From positions 124,001 to 188,000 of the forward strand of contig JAHHRY010000003.1 of the NCBI GenBank assembly GCA_020025535.1: a DNA stretch of 64,000 nucleotides, read 5' to 3'. A program made the position numbers and the translations under genes. This document shows, one piece after another, positions 17,811-26,364 of the stretch. How positions within the stretch are numbered: position 1 is the first letter of the stretch; each line of letters opens with the position of its first letter. Source of the DNA: Oscillospiraceae bacterium. GTDB lineage: Bacteria > Bacillota > Clostridia > Oscillospirales > Oscillospiraceae. The notes under the pieces were generated by a model. It searched no databases and was not told the DNA's origin. It saw only the letters and a list, made by a program, of their open reading frames with translations.

Positions 17811-18679
17811 AAAAGTATTCTCAGATTTATCTGGATGCCCGTCGGGCATTTATGGAGATCGAAGACCAGCAGACTGCCAGCCTTTTGGCAAGAAATCTGC
17901 TGTGCCATGTTTCCGGAAAAACACAGGAGCAAGTGGTGGCGGATCGGGAAAAATACGCTTCTCAGGACATCTGTGACGAGATGGATTCCGTGGTTGCACG
18001 CGTGCTTTCCGGAGAGCCTCTGGCCTATGTGCTGGGGGAGTGGAGCTTTTACGGCATGAATCTGTATGTGGACAAAAATGTCCTCATACCCAGAGATGAC
18101 ACCTGCGCGGTCACACAGCTTGCCATCAAGCGCGGCTTGTTCCTGGATCAGGACCCCAGAATACTGGATCTCTGTACCGGCTCTGGCTGTATCGGTCTTG
18201 CCATTGCCAACAGAGTGAAAGATGCACGGGTTACGCTGGCGGATGTGTCGAGAGAGGCACTTGCGGTTGCCAAGAAGAACGTTGTGCGGCAAAAGCTTTC
18301 TGCCCGGGTTTCCTGTGTGCAGGCAGATGCCATGGCACCGGCCAGCACTTATTTGGGCAAGTTCGATATGATCGTTTCCAATCCTCCTTATGTGACAAAA
18401 CAGGAAATGGAAGAGCTGCCCGACAGCGTTAAGAATTTTGAGCCTCATCTGGCGCTGTACGGCGGTGAAGACGGCTTGAATTTTTATCGGTCCATCGTTA
18501 AGAACTTCACCGGTGCGCTGAAGCCCGGCGGTTTTATTTGCTTTGAATTTGGCATGGGACAGGAAGATGCCGTTTGCCGGATTCTGACCAATCATGGATA
18601 TACCATTCTGGACTGTGTCCAGGATTATAACGAAAGAGAAAGAGCGGTACTCGCTCAGTATGGCAGGAAGGAAGACTAG
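17804..18679 (+). CDS. prmC: Release factor glutamine methyltransferase PrmC
   Basis: PrmC methylates the glutamine of the GGQ motif in peptide release factors RF1/RF2 using SAM. The 291-residue protein has an N-terminal helical domain, the SAM-binding motif LDLCTGSGCIGLA and the substrate motif SNPPYV. The start is TTG at 17804, chosen because AGGAGGGGG lies 8 bp upstream; it overlaps the DUF1385 stop. No prfA is adjacent. Confidence 0.93.
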   Translation: MVKKYSQIYLDARRAFMEIEDQQTASLLARNLLCHVSGKTQEQVVADREKYASQDICDEMDSVVARVLSGEPLAYVLGEWSFYGMNLYVDKNVLIPRDDTCAVTQLAIKRGLFLDQDPRILDLCTGSGCIGLAIANRVKDARVTLADVSREALAVAKKNVVRQKLSARVSCVQADAMAPASTYLGKFDMIVSNPPYVTKQEMEELPDSVKNFEPHLALYGGEDGLNFYRSIVKNFTGALKPGGFICFEFGMGQEDAVCRILTNHGYTILDCVQDYNERERAVLAQYGRKED

Positions 18680-18681
18680 TA

Positions 18682-19791
18682 ATGGCTACAAAAAAGACAA
18701 ACTATGATGCCCCCGCACCCGCAACGGACAAGAAAAAAGCACTCCAGACCGCTCTTGCACAGATTGAAAAGAGCTACGGCAAAGGCGCTGTTATGCGTCT
18801 GGGTGATCGTCCGGATATGAATGTGGATGCCATTCCCACCGGCTCTCTGGCACTGGATGCCGCACTGGGAATTGGCGGTATCCCCAAGGGACGTATTATT
18901 GAGATTTACGGACCGGAATCCTCCGGTAAGACCACACTGGCTCTGCACATTTTGGCTGAGACCCAGAAGATGGGCGGCGAAGTTGCTTTCGTGGACGCGG
19001 AGCACGCTCTGGATCCGGTATACGCCGCAGCTTTGGGCGTGGATACGGACAATATGCTGGTTTCCCAGCCGGATACGGGTGAACAGGCGCTGGAAATTAC
19101 CGATGCGCTGGTTCGCAGCGGCGCAGTGGATGCGGTGGTCGTGGACTCCGTTGCCGCTCTGACTCCCAGAGCGGAAATCGAGGGCGAGATGGGTGATACC
19201 TTTGTTGGTCTGCAGGCCAGACTGATGTCTCAGGCGCTGCGTAAGCTGGCGGGTACCATTTCCAAGACCAATTGCGTGGTTATTTTTATTAACCAGCTTC
19301 GTATGAAGATTGGTGTTATGTATGGCAATCCCGAGACCACAACCGGCGGTAACGCACTGAAGTTCTACGCCTCTGTACGGCTGGATGTGCGCCGTGTGGA
19401 ATCTCTGAAAGAGGGCGGAAACGTCATCGGCAACAAGACCCGCGTGAAGGTTGTCAAGAACAAGGTTGCACCTCCTTTCCGTGAGGCGTACTTCGATATC
19501 CTGTACGGTCAGGGTATCAGCAAGTGGAGTGAGCTGGTGGATTTGGCCGTGGAGATGGACATTGTCCAGAAGAGCGGCAGCTGGTTCTCCATGGGCGACG
19601 AGCGGATTGGACAGGGCAAGGAGAGCGTGAAGACTTTCCTGCAGGCAAATCCCGAAATCGCAGAGGAAGTGGAAGCCAAGGTGCGTCAGAATCTGATGCG
19701 TCCCAATGCTGCAGCGGCTGCGAAAGCGCCGGCCAAGGCAGCAGAGCGTCCGGTTGCTGTAAGTGCCGATGACTTCAGTGATGAGGATTGA
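18682..19791 (+). CDS. recA: Recombinase RecA
   Basis: RecA forms filaments on single-stranded DNA for recombination and SOS induction. The 369-residue protein has Walker A GPESSGKTT near residue 76, the canonical LDAALGIGGIPKGRI segment and the L2 loop FINQLRMKIGVMYGNPETT (broken by the window's codons only, not by mutation). The C-terminus is the usual acidic tail ending DDFSDED. No obvious SOS box was identified in the 2-bp gap after prmC, so transcription probably comes from upstream. Confidence 0.98.
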   Translation: MATKKTNYDAPAPATDKKKALQTALAQIEKSYGKGAVMRLGDRPDMNVDAIPTGSLALDAALGIGGIPKGRIIEIYGPESSGKTTLALHILAETQKMGGEVAFVDAEHALDPVYAAALGVDTDNMLVSQPDTGEQALEITDALVRSGAVDAVVVDSVAALTPRAEIEGEMGDTFVGLQARLMSQALRKLAGTISKTNCVVIFINQLRMKIGVMYGNPETTTGGNALKFYASVRLDVRRVESLKEGGNVIGNKTRVKVVKNKVAPPFREAYFDILYGQGISKWSELVDLAVEMDIVQKSGSWFSMGDERIGQGKESVKTFLQANPEIAEEVEAKVRQNLMRPNAAAAAKAPAKAAERPVAVSADDFSDED

Positions 19792-20407
19792 GCACATTGC
19801 AACCAAACCGGATCGGGTAGGAAGATACCTGATCCGGCTTGAAAACGGAAGTACCATGCGGCTTTACCGCCAGACGGTGGAAGATTATGGCCTGTATCCG
19901 GGCATGGAGCTGGACGAAGAACGGATTGCGGATTTGCGTAAGGACGCTGGCGCAATGTCTGCGAAAATGCGTGCTGTACGGATTGTGTCTGCATCCAATG
20001 TGTCCAAGCAGGATCTGGAGCAGCGCCTGATCCGAAAAGGAGAATCCCCTGAGCAGGCCAAAGAGGCTGTGCAATGGATGGGGGATATGCAGCTGGTGGA
20101 CGACGCACAAACTGCCCAGCAGATCGTTCGTCGCTGTATCAGCCGAGGATACGGTGTCAGCCGTGCCAAGCAGGCACTTTATGAAAAGCGAATCCCAAGG
20201 GAATATTGGGAAGAAGCTTTGGATGACTACCCGGATCAGACAGAAAAAATTGTTGCTTTTCTTCAGTCCCGATTAGGAGACAGTCGGGAGGAAAAGGAAG
20301 TGCGGCGTGCATCAAACGCCCTCATGCGCCGGGGGCATAGCTATTCCGAGATCCGCAGAGCGTTTACCATTCTGGAGCTGGATACGGAAGATTTCCTGGA
20401 GGAGTAA
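19781..20407 (+). CDS. recX: RecA regulator RecX
   Basis: RecX binds RecA filaments and modulates their activity. The 208-residue version from the ATG at 19781 (MRIEHIATK) overlaps recA by 11 bp; an in-frame GTG at 19763 would add 6 residues. Helical three-repeat structure of the family is visible, with segments such as RLIRKGESPEQAKEAV, RCISRGYGVSRAKQAL and ALMRRGHSYSEIRRAF. The recA-recX order is conserved. Confidence 0.9.
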   Translation: MRIEHIATKPDRVGRYLIRLENGSTMRLYRQTVEDYGLYPGMELDEERIADLRKDAGAMSAKMRAVRIVSASNVSKQDLEQRLIRKGESPEQAKEAVQWMGDMQLVDDAQTAQQIVRRCISRGYGVSRAKQALYEKRIPREYWEEALDDYPDQTEKIVAFLQSRLGDSREEKEVRRASNALMRRGHSYSEIRRAFTILELDTEDFLEE

Positions 20408-20408
20408 T

Positions 20409-21737
20409 ATGGCAAAAATTGGATTTATTTCCCTTGGCTGTGCAAAAAACCAAGTGGACTGCGAACGAATGATGTATCGTGTGCAGGAAGCAGGTCACAC
20501 TGTTTGCGCTCAGGTGGTTGGCTGTGATGTGGTAATCATCAACACCTGTGGCTTCATTGACTCCGCAAAAAGCGAAGCCATTGATTTTATTTTGCAGACA
20601 GCGGCTCTGAAGCAGGAGGGACTGGTAGGCAAGATCCTTGTGACCGGCTGCCTTTCTCAGCGCTATCAGCAGGATATTTTGAAAGAAATGCCGGAGGTCG
20701 ACGGAATCCTGGGCACCGGAAGCTACACGGAGGTTGTACCTGCGATTGAAAAGCTTCTCGCCGGTGAGACTGTGGTGGATTTCGGCTCCATTGATGCCCC
20801 GGAAGAAGAGTGCGGCAGAATCCTCACGACACCGGAACATTATGCGTTCCTGAAGATTGCTGAGGGCTGTGACAATCGCTGTTCTTACTGCATTATTCCC
20901 TACCTGCGCGGAAAGTTCCGCAGCAGACCTCTGGATGATGTGCTGTATGAGGCTCGACTGCTGGCTGCTAACGGCGTTAAGGAAATCATTGTGGTCGCTC
21001 AGGATACCAGCCGCTATGGTACGGACTTGGGAGACGGCAAGCGTCTGCTTCCCCAGCTTCTGCGGGAGCTGTGTAAGATCGATGAGTTCCACTGGGTGCG
21101 TCTGCACTATTTGTATCCCGATGAGATTGACGAAGAGCTGATCGACACCATCGCATCCGAGCCGAAGATTGTCAAGTATCTGGATATTCCTATCCAGCAC
21201 TGCAACAGCAACATTCTGAGCCTCATGAATCGCCGGGGCAATGGCGAATATCTGAAAGAATTGATTACCGTCCTGCGGAACAGAATTCCCGGTTTGGTGC
21301 TGCGTACCAGTGTTATTACCGGTCTGCCCGGTGAAGGGGAAGAAGAGTTTGCAGAGTTGTGTGAATTCCTGAAGGAAGTGAAACTGGAGCGTGTGGGCGC
21401 ATTCCCGTTCTCGCCAGAGGAAGGTACGCCTGCTGCTCAGATGGATTACCCGCCTTCCGAAGTGGCCCAGCAGCGTGCCGAGATGGTGGAAACCATACAG
21501 TCCCGGATTATGGATGCGTACAATGAAGCAATCATCGGAAAGACCCTGGAAGTTCTGGTGGACGGCTACGATGAAGAATACGAGCAGTACTATGGACGAA
21601 CTTATGCAGACTCTCCTGATATTGACGGCAGAGTGTGGATTGCGGCCAGTGAAGATATTTCTGAGGGCGAGTTTGTACAGGTCCGTATCGACGGGCTGGT
21701 AGACGGTGATTTGTCCGGTTATATTGTGGAGGCATAA
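20409..21737 (+). CDS. rimO: Ribosomal protein S12 methylthiotransferase RimO
   Basis: RimO is a radical-SAM enzyme with two iron-sulfur clusters that thiomethylates an aspartate of ribosomal protein uS12. The 442-residue product starts MAKIGFISLGCAKNQVD after GGAGGAGTAAT, which fixes the start at 20409. The N-terminal UPF0004 domain has Cys in LGCAKN, NTCGF and TGCLSQ, the radical-SAM motif is CDNRCSYC, and a TRAM domain forms the C-terminus. It follows recX by 1 bp. Confidence 0.95.
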   Translation: MAKIGFISLGCAKNQVDCERMMYRVQEAGHTVCAQVVGCDVVIINTCGFIDSAKSEAIDFILQTAALKQEGLVGKILVTGCLSQRYQQDILKEMPEVDGILGTGSYTEVVPAIEKLLAGETVVDFGSIDAPEEECGRILTTPEHYAFLKIAEGCDNRCSYCIIPYLRGKFRSRPLDDVLYEARLLAANGVKEIIVVAQDTSRYGTDLGDGKRLLPQLLRELCKIDEFHWVRLHYLYPDEIDEELIDTIASEPKIVKYLDIPIQHCNSNILSLMNRRGNGEYLKELITVLRNRIPGLVLRTSVITGLPGEGEEEFAELCEFLKEVKLERVGAFPFSPEEGTPAAQMDYPPSEVAQQRAEMVETIQSRIMDAYNEAIIGKTLEVLVDGYDEEYEQYYGRTYADSPDIDGRVWIAASEDISEGEFVQVRIDGLVDGDLSGYIVEA

Positions 21738-21738
21738 C

Positions 21739-22269
21739 ATGACATTAGCTAGTAAAATTACGATGATCCGGGTAGCACTGATTCCCATTTTTATGGGTCT
21801 GATGTACTTAAGTGAAGGTGAGCCCAACGGCTGGATGTGGGCATCTCTCGCGGTATTCATTCTGGCCAGCATTACGGACTATGTGGACGGCCAGATCGCC
21901 CGCAAGTGCAATCAGGTCAGCGATTTCGGAAAGTTCCTGGATCCGCTGGCAGATAAGCTGCTGACCATTGCGGCCATGTCTATGTTCTGTGAATGGGGAA
22001 TGATGCCTGCCTGGGCGCTGATGATCGTATTGTCAAGAGAATTTGCAGTTACCGGTCTGCGGCTGATTGCGGTGGGAAAGGGTAATGTCATTGCCGCCGG
22101 CTGGAGCGGAAAAGTCAAAACAGCCAGTTCTATGATTGGCCTTTGCGTACTTATGGCTTTCCCCACGATTTCCTGGCTCTGCACGGTGGTTACCGCTGTG
22201 ATTGTTATTACAACGGTATACTCCGGTATCGAATATTTTGTGAAGAACTGGAATTGTCTCTGGGACTGA
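21739..22269 (+). CDS. pgsA: CDP-diacylglycerol-glycerol-3-phosphate phosphatidyltransferase PgsA
   Basis: PgsA makes phosphatidylglycerophosphate, the first committed step of phosphatidylglycerol synthesis, in the membrane. The 176-residue protein has the CDP-alcohol phosphotransferase signature as DYVDGQIAR, then GKFLDPLADK, with the metal-binding aspartates in place. Four or more hydrophobic segments are present. The ATG at 21739 follows the rimO stop directly with a GTGGAGG site inside the rimO end. Confidence 0.95.
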   Translation: MTLASKITMIRVALIPIFMGLMYLSEGEPNGWMWASLAVFILASITDYVDGQIARKCNQVSDFGKFLDPLADKLLTIAAMSMFCEWGMMPAWALMIVLSREFAVTGLRLIAVGKGNVIAAGWSGKVKTASSMIGLCVLMAFPTISWLCTVVTAVIVITTVYSGIEYFVKNWNCLWD

Positions 22270-22280
22270 TAACGGATAGA

Positions 22281-22318
22281 AAAGCGGCGGGTGCAGTAAG
22301 CATCCGCTGCTTTTTCTT
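22281..22318 (+). terminator. Intrinsic terminator after pgsA
   Basis: A 14-bp stem (AAAGCGGCGGGTGC with GCATCCGCTGCTTT, two wobbles) has an AGTAA loop and ends in TTTTTCTT. Confidence 0.9.
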
Positions 22319-22407
22319 AATTTCAGCAAAATATGCTGGCGTGCGGCGATGATCTGTGCTATAATAAAACGGTATGTAATGCAAATATTTTTGCTTGAGA
22401 GGGAACT

Positions 22408-23559
22408 ATGAATACAAAAGAAATCGGTGAAATCCGCCGCCGCCAGCGCCGGGACCGCAGCAATATGACAGCCATCTATGGCTGCTATGTCAATGAGCAG
22501 AAGGAGATTATTTCGGAATTCCGACAGAGTGTGGGCATGATGCCGGAAAATGAAGCGGAGCGGTACTTTGGCTTGATCCGTCGCACGCTCAGTGGCACTG
22601 TGGGCAAGAACTTGATTGATGTAACATTCCGTACAGCACAGGTGGCTGACAGCCCTGAGCACAAAATGCTGATGGAACTGCGTAAAAGTGGTCTGAAGGA
22701 CGATGAGCTTCGTCAGAGCTTCTATGAAAAAGTGATTCCTACCATAAATCTGGAAGGTAATTATTTGATCCTGCTTGGCTGCGACAGTTACGATGTGCCG
22801 TTCAAGAGCCGGGACGGGGAAGGACAGCCGGACCAGTCAGAGGAAAATTATACCTATATCCTCTGTGCAATCTGCCCGGTAAAGCTGACCAAGGCCAATC
22901 TGCATTATGTTCCGGAGAGTAAGGAATTCCATGATGGCAACATGGTAAATGTAGTATCTGCTCCTGAACTGGGATTTCTGTTTCCGGCCTTTGATAATCG
23001 TGCAACGAATATTTACAATGCGTTGTATTACCATCACAGCATCAAAGAAAACCATGAGTCGTTTGTGGAGGCGGTATTCAATGCACCGGTACCCAAACCG
23101 GCGGCCGAGCAGAAGAAGTCCTTTGAGGCGCTGCTGACCAGCGCACTGGATGATGAATGCAGTTTGGAAGTGGTGCAGACTGTACATGAACAGCTTTGCC
23201 AGCAGATTGAAATGCATAAAGAAAGCAAAGTGCCGGATGCGCTGCTGATTTCTAAAGAGCAGGTAAAGGACACGCTCCAAAGCTGTGGAGTTTCGGAAGA
23301 ACATATTGCCAAATTCAGCGTTGACTATGATGAAGCCTTCGGCTTTGAAGCGGAACTGCATCCCAAGAACATAATCGATGACAAGAAAATTGAAATCCAT
23401 ACCCCTGATGTTTCCATCAAGGTATCACCGGAACGCAGCGACCTGATTGAAACGCGGGTGATTGGCGGAGTAAAGTACATTCTTATTTCTGCCGAAGAAG
23501 ACGTGGAAGTAAACGGCGTCAGTATCCACATTGGTGAGGAAGAAAAGGCTACTGTCTAA
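22408..23559 (+). CDS. DUF4317 family protein
   Basis: The 383-residue soluble protein starts MNTKEIGEIRRRQRRDRSN, typical of DUF4317, a family found mainly in Clostridia. No catalytic motif is evident. The C-terminal part contains VNGVSIHIG-like beta segments. A TATAAT lies at 22361-22366, about 45 bp upstream, and a GAGAGGGA ribosome site precedes the ATG. Function unknown. Confidence 0.85.
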   Translation: MNTKEIGEIRRRQRRDRSNMTAIYGCYVNEQKEIISEFRQSVGMMPENEAERYFGLIRRTLSGTVGKNLIDVTFRTAQVADSPEHKMLMELRKSGLKDDELRQSFYEKVIPTINLEGNYLILLGCDSYDVPFKSRDGEGQPDQSEENYTYILCAICPVKLTKANLHYVPESKEFHDGNMVNVVSAPELGFLFPAFDNRATNIYNALYYHHSIKENHESFVEAVFNAPVPKPAAEQKKSFEALLTSALDDECSLEVVQTVHEQLCQQIEMHKESKVPDALLISKEQVKDTLQSCGVSEEHIAKFSVDYDEAFGFEAELHPKNIIDDKKIEIHTPDVSIKVSPERSDLIETRVIGGVKYILISAEEDVEVNGVSIHIGEEEKATV

Positions 23560-23565
23560 AAATAG

Positions 23566-23594
23566 TTGCTATTTCTGAAAAATTGCCTTATAAT
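23566..23594 (+). promoter_or_regulatory. Sigma-A-like promoter of a small membrane protein gene
   Basis: TTGCTA and TATAAT with a 17-bp spacer begin 6 bp after the DUF4317 stop and lie upstream of the ATG at 23619. Confidence 0.75.
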
Positions 23595-23618
23595 GATAGA
23601 AACAAACGGAGGTGCCGT

Positions 23619-24155
23619 ATGAAACTGAAGCAAATTGTTCGGTATAAGCTGGAATTTGGCAGTCAATGGGCAGCGTGGTCCGGTGCTTGTATGGGACTGG
23701 CATTTTTCCTTCGGGCAGTGTATTTTTTCGGCGTGCGCACCGTGCAGACAGTGCCGGCAGGAATCCTGATTATCGGCATGATTCTGCCTATGCTGCTGGA
23801 AGCGGCATGGTTTATTCTTCTGCGGACTGTGCACCTGAACGCACCGGGGATCTTTGGCATTCTGGGCGTTGTTTATTGCCTGTTTCTGGGAATCCACACA
23901 TTTACCGGAGGTAATGTGCTGGTTGCCATTCTGTCGTTCCTGCTCTACGTTCTGATGGCAGCAGCTTTCTTGGCAATCGTGGGCGGATTCATTCGTCAGA
24001 AGAGCATCGCTGTCGCCGCTTGTGTTCTGATTCTTGTGCTGCGCCTGATATGTTGGCACTTTACGAATACACCGTTCCTGGTTGAAGCTGCGACCTGGAG
24101 CGGTATATGGGCCTGCCTGTGCTTGGCGGAGTGTCTGCAGGAAATTAAGCAATAA
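23619..24155 (+). CDS. Membrane protein of unknown function
   Basis: A 178-residue integral membrane protein has about five hydrophobic segments (near residues 22-42, 48-66, 75-92, 95-123 and 128-145). The start at 23619 follows the ribosome site CGGAGG; an upstream in-frame ATG at 23583 lies before the likely transcription start and is rejected. No family is recognised. It stands between its own promoter and a strong terminator. Confidence 0.72.
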   Translation: MKLKQIVRYKLEFGSQWAAWSGACMGLAFFLRAVYFFGVRTVQTVPAGILIIGMILPMLLEAAWFILLRTVHLNAPGIFGILGVVYCLFLGIHTFTGGNVLVAILSFLLYVLMAAAFLAIVGGFIRQKSIAVAACVLILVLRLICWHFTNTPFLVEAATWSGIWACLCLAECLQEIKQ

Positions 24156-24163
24156 AATAGGAA

Positions 24164-24199
24164 TATCCCTGTTCCGTGCAACGGAACAGGGATACTTTT
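24164..24199 (+). terminator. Intrinsic terminator, possibly bidirectional
   Basis: A perfect 14-bp stem (TATCCCTGTTCCGT with its complement) has a GCA loop, followed by CTTTTATGCTTTT. Confidence 0.9.
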
Positions 24200-24262
24200 A
24201 TGCTTTTGGACGCTTTTTCGTAAATGGAACAGGAAAACAGAGTGCAGGGGCGGAGGGGTGAC

Positions 24263-25255
24263 TCACAGCTGCTCATTTTTTCTGCATACAGTGTGGAAAA
24301 GCGTTGTAACAACCGGATACAACACGGCTGCAACGACCCATAGAATCCAGCTGATGTGCCATTTGCCTGTTAGAAAGCTGACAGCCAGGTATATTGCTGT
24401 AATCATCAACCAGTAAATGGTGGAAAGGGAAGTGTTTGCAGACCGTTTTGCCTTTTTCTGCTTTGTATAATCCTCTTCCTGCAAAAGTTTTGCAAAGCTT
24501 TCCCAAATGATACCGCCGCGAATAAACAAAACAACAGCAATGCCAACAAGAACAAAGAGCAAGGAAAGACCGCCAAGCAAAAGCAGGTTGTTTTCTTTAT
24601 CCACAATGAGACCGACAAAGAATGGTACCAAGCCCAGGATACACAGACAGGAACCTGCAATATTGTACTTGGTATAGGTGCCTTTGTACTGGCGTTGATA
24701 GGCTTTGATCTTTTCTGCCACGCCATACTCTGTTTCAAAAGGTTCTTTTTCCAGATACAGGAAGGCAGATGTTCTGCTGCCACTGTAAATATAAATGGCC
24801 ACGGCGATTGCAACAAGAACCAGCATTACAATCAGTCCAATGCCGGAAGCGGCATTTCCAGACAAACCGATTTCGGAAATCTCGCTGACTGCGCCCAAAA
24901 TCATCAGGCATATGGGAGAAACGATGCACAAAAAAGTTGCCCAAGCTATGGATAGGGAAGTGGCAGCTTTTACGGACAGAAAAGAATTTGCTTCTTCCAT
25001 GGATACGCGCCGCAATGAAACGGAGTCTTGCACGAAATGCGTGTCATCCGTTTCCTCGAGGGTATCTTTGAGCAAGTAGTCTGTACTTACGGAAAACAAT
25101 TCCGAAAGGCGTAGGATTTTCTCCAGATCGGGGACGGACTGGCCGCTTTCCCATTTTGAAACCGATTGCCTTGTGACGTCCATATGCTCAGCCAATTCTT
25201 CCTGCGACCAGCCCTTTTGCTTACGAAGCTGTATGAGCTTATCTGCCAAAATCAT
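24263..25255 (-). CDS. XRE-family regulator with C-terminal membrane domain
   Basis: The 330-residue protein has an N-terminal helix-turn-helix (residues 1-60: LIQLRKQKGWSQEELAEHM, VTRQSVSKWESG). Its C-terminal half has about five hydrophobic segments (near residues 107-128, 140-165, 218-238, 243-262 and 290-325). Such membrane-tethered XRE proteins often control their own or neighbouring transport genes. The start at 25255 follows GGAGGAATATTT. A small run upstream in frame is not preceded by a ribosome site. Confidence 0.85.
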   Translation of the reverse strand: MILADKLIQLRKQKGWSQEELAEHMDVTRQSVSKWESGQSVPDLEKILRLSELFSVSTDYLLKDTLEETDDTHFVQDSVSLRRVSMEEANSFLSVKAATSLSIAWATFLCIVSPICLMILGAVSEISEIGLSGNAASGIGLIVMLVLVAIAVAIYIYSGSRTSAFLYLEKEPFETEYGVAEKIKAYQRQYKGTYTKYNIAGSCLCILGLVPFFVGLIVDKENNLLLLGGLSLLFVLVGIAVVLFIRGGIIWESFAKLLQEEDYTKQKKAKRSANTSLSTIYWLMITAIYLAVSFLTGKWHISWILWVVAAVLYPVVTTLFHTVCRKNEQL

Positions 25256-25463
25256 AAATATTCCTCCTGTTATGTGGGGTGGGGACCTTTTTGCTGCCAT
25301 AAATATAGCATGATTTTTGGTTACAAACAACCAACTTGAGCCGTCAAATATGTCAACTGCCGGTTGCATTTTTGATTTGTTCGGGAAATGGTACAAACAG
25401 TGTGCGATAAAAGTGGTAAAAATGCCAGTTCAACGGGCAAAATCAGTCCAATCCACAAAATAG
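25256..25463. other. Gene-free stretch
   Basis: This AT-rich gap lies between the XRE gene start and the inverted repeat at 25464-25499. It presumably holds the XRE promoter on the minus strand; nothing else convincing was seen. Confidence 0.5.
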
Positions 25464-25499
25464 TAGCCCTGCTAATCTTTTTGGGAATTAGCAGGGCTA
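25464..25499 (-). terminator. Long perfect inverted repeat, likely terminator
   Basis: TAGCCCTGCTAAT and its exact complement (13 bp) flank a 10-nt loop, 50 bp downstream of the minus-strand kinase-like gene. On the minus strand it is followed by CTATTTTG. Confidence 0.75.
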
Positions 25500-25548
25500 T
25501 AAACTTTCATTCGCCGTTAGAACTTAGTGAGAGAACGAGTCAAAGGAC

Positions 25549-26151
25549 TCAGAGACCGCAGCATTCGACAATGATGTTCACACAATTCTCAATGCCCAGC
25601 TTGCTGCTGCTGAGAGAAAGGTCATAGTTTTTGACATGACCCCAAGTACGTCCGGTGTAGTGCTGGTAGTTGACCTGACGACGCTTATCTTTTTCCTGCA
25701 GACGAGACATAGGGCTCTTTTCGGATTCACCATAGAGGCGGACAATACGATCTGCACGGAAGTCATCATCCGCATGGATGAACACGTTCAGGCAGTCGGC
25801 TCTGTCCTTTAAAATGTAATCAGCATTTCGGCCGACGATTACACAGGGACCCTTGTCTGCCAGCTGCAGGATCACGCTGCACTGAATGCTCCAAAGAAAG
25901 TCAGCAGTGGAAAGACCATTCATAACGCCGGGGATACTCTGATTGGCGAATGCGTAGGAGAGTATGCTCTTGCCTGGTGCGTGCTCGCCGTTTTCTTCTA
26001 CGAATTTGGGAGCGAAACCGCTTTCAAGTGCGATCTGGTCAACCAGCTCTTTATCATAGAAGGGGACACCAAGACGGTTGGCAACCTCACGGCCAATGGT
26101 ACGGCCACCGCTGCCAAATTCACGGCTGATGGTAATGATTTTCTTTTCCAT
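25549..26151 (-). CDS. Cytidylate kinase-like family protein
   Basis: The 200-residue protein begins MEKKIITISREFGSGGRTIG, a P-loop-like start of the cytidylate-kinase-like family (AAA_26 type). It continues with RLGVPFYDKELVDQIA and GRNADYIL segments. It probably phosphorylates a nucleotide or related small molecule, but the substrate of this clade is not established and it is not the canonical Cmk. It is transcribed alone from a consensus promoter. Confidence 0.86.
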   Translation of the reverse strand: MEKKIITISREFGSGGRTIGREVANRLGVPFYDKELVDQIALESGFAPKFVEENGEHAPGKSILSYAFANQSIPGVMNGLSTADFLWSIQCSVILQLADKGPCVIVGRNADYILKDRADCLNVFIHADDDFRADRIVRLYGESEKSPMSRLQEKDKRRQVNYQHYTGRTWGHVKNYDLSLSSSKLGIENCVNIIVECCGL

Positions 26152-26192
26152 ATGAAAACCTCCTTCGGGATGAACTCCCTATCGTTGCTTTT

Positions 26193-26221
26193 ATTATAGC
26201 AACGTGCATAGGCAATGTCAA
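26193..26221 (-). promoter_or_regulatory. Consensus sigma-A promoter of the kinase-like gene
   Basis: On the minus strand TTGACA and TATAAT are exactly 17 bp apart, about 42 bp before the ATG, which has an AAGGAGG ribosome site. Confidence 0.9.
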
Positions 26222-26314
26222 ATATAAAGCTTGCAAATTGGTGAGAATTTTCGGATCAACGGAAAGAGGCACCGAAGGGCACAGGAGGTGTCCTGAAAGA
26301 TGAAAGCAGAAAGC

Positions 26315-26340
26315 CCCGGTGCCGCTGGCACCGGGACTTC
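26315..26340 (-). terminator. Terminator of the zinc-ribbon protein gene
   Basis: CCCGGTGCC and GGCACCGGG pair around a 3-nt loop, 25 bp past the stop codon of the minus-strand gene. The minus-strand tail is CTTTCTGCTTTC. Confidence 0.78.
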
Positions 26341-26364
26341 TTAAAACATGATAGAGAATAGGGA

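Noticed and set aside
20364..21872. 502-codon minus-strand frame across rimO
   Set aside because: Antisense shadow; rimO is unambiguous on the plus strand.
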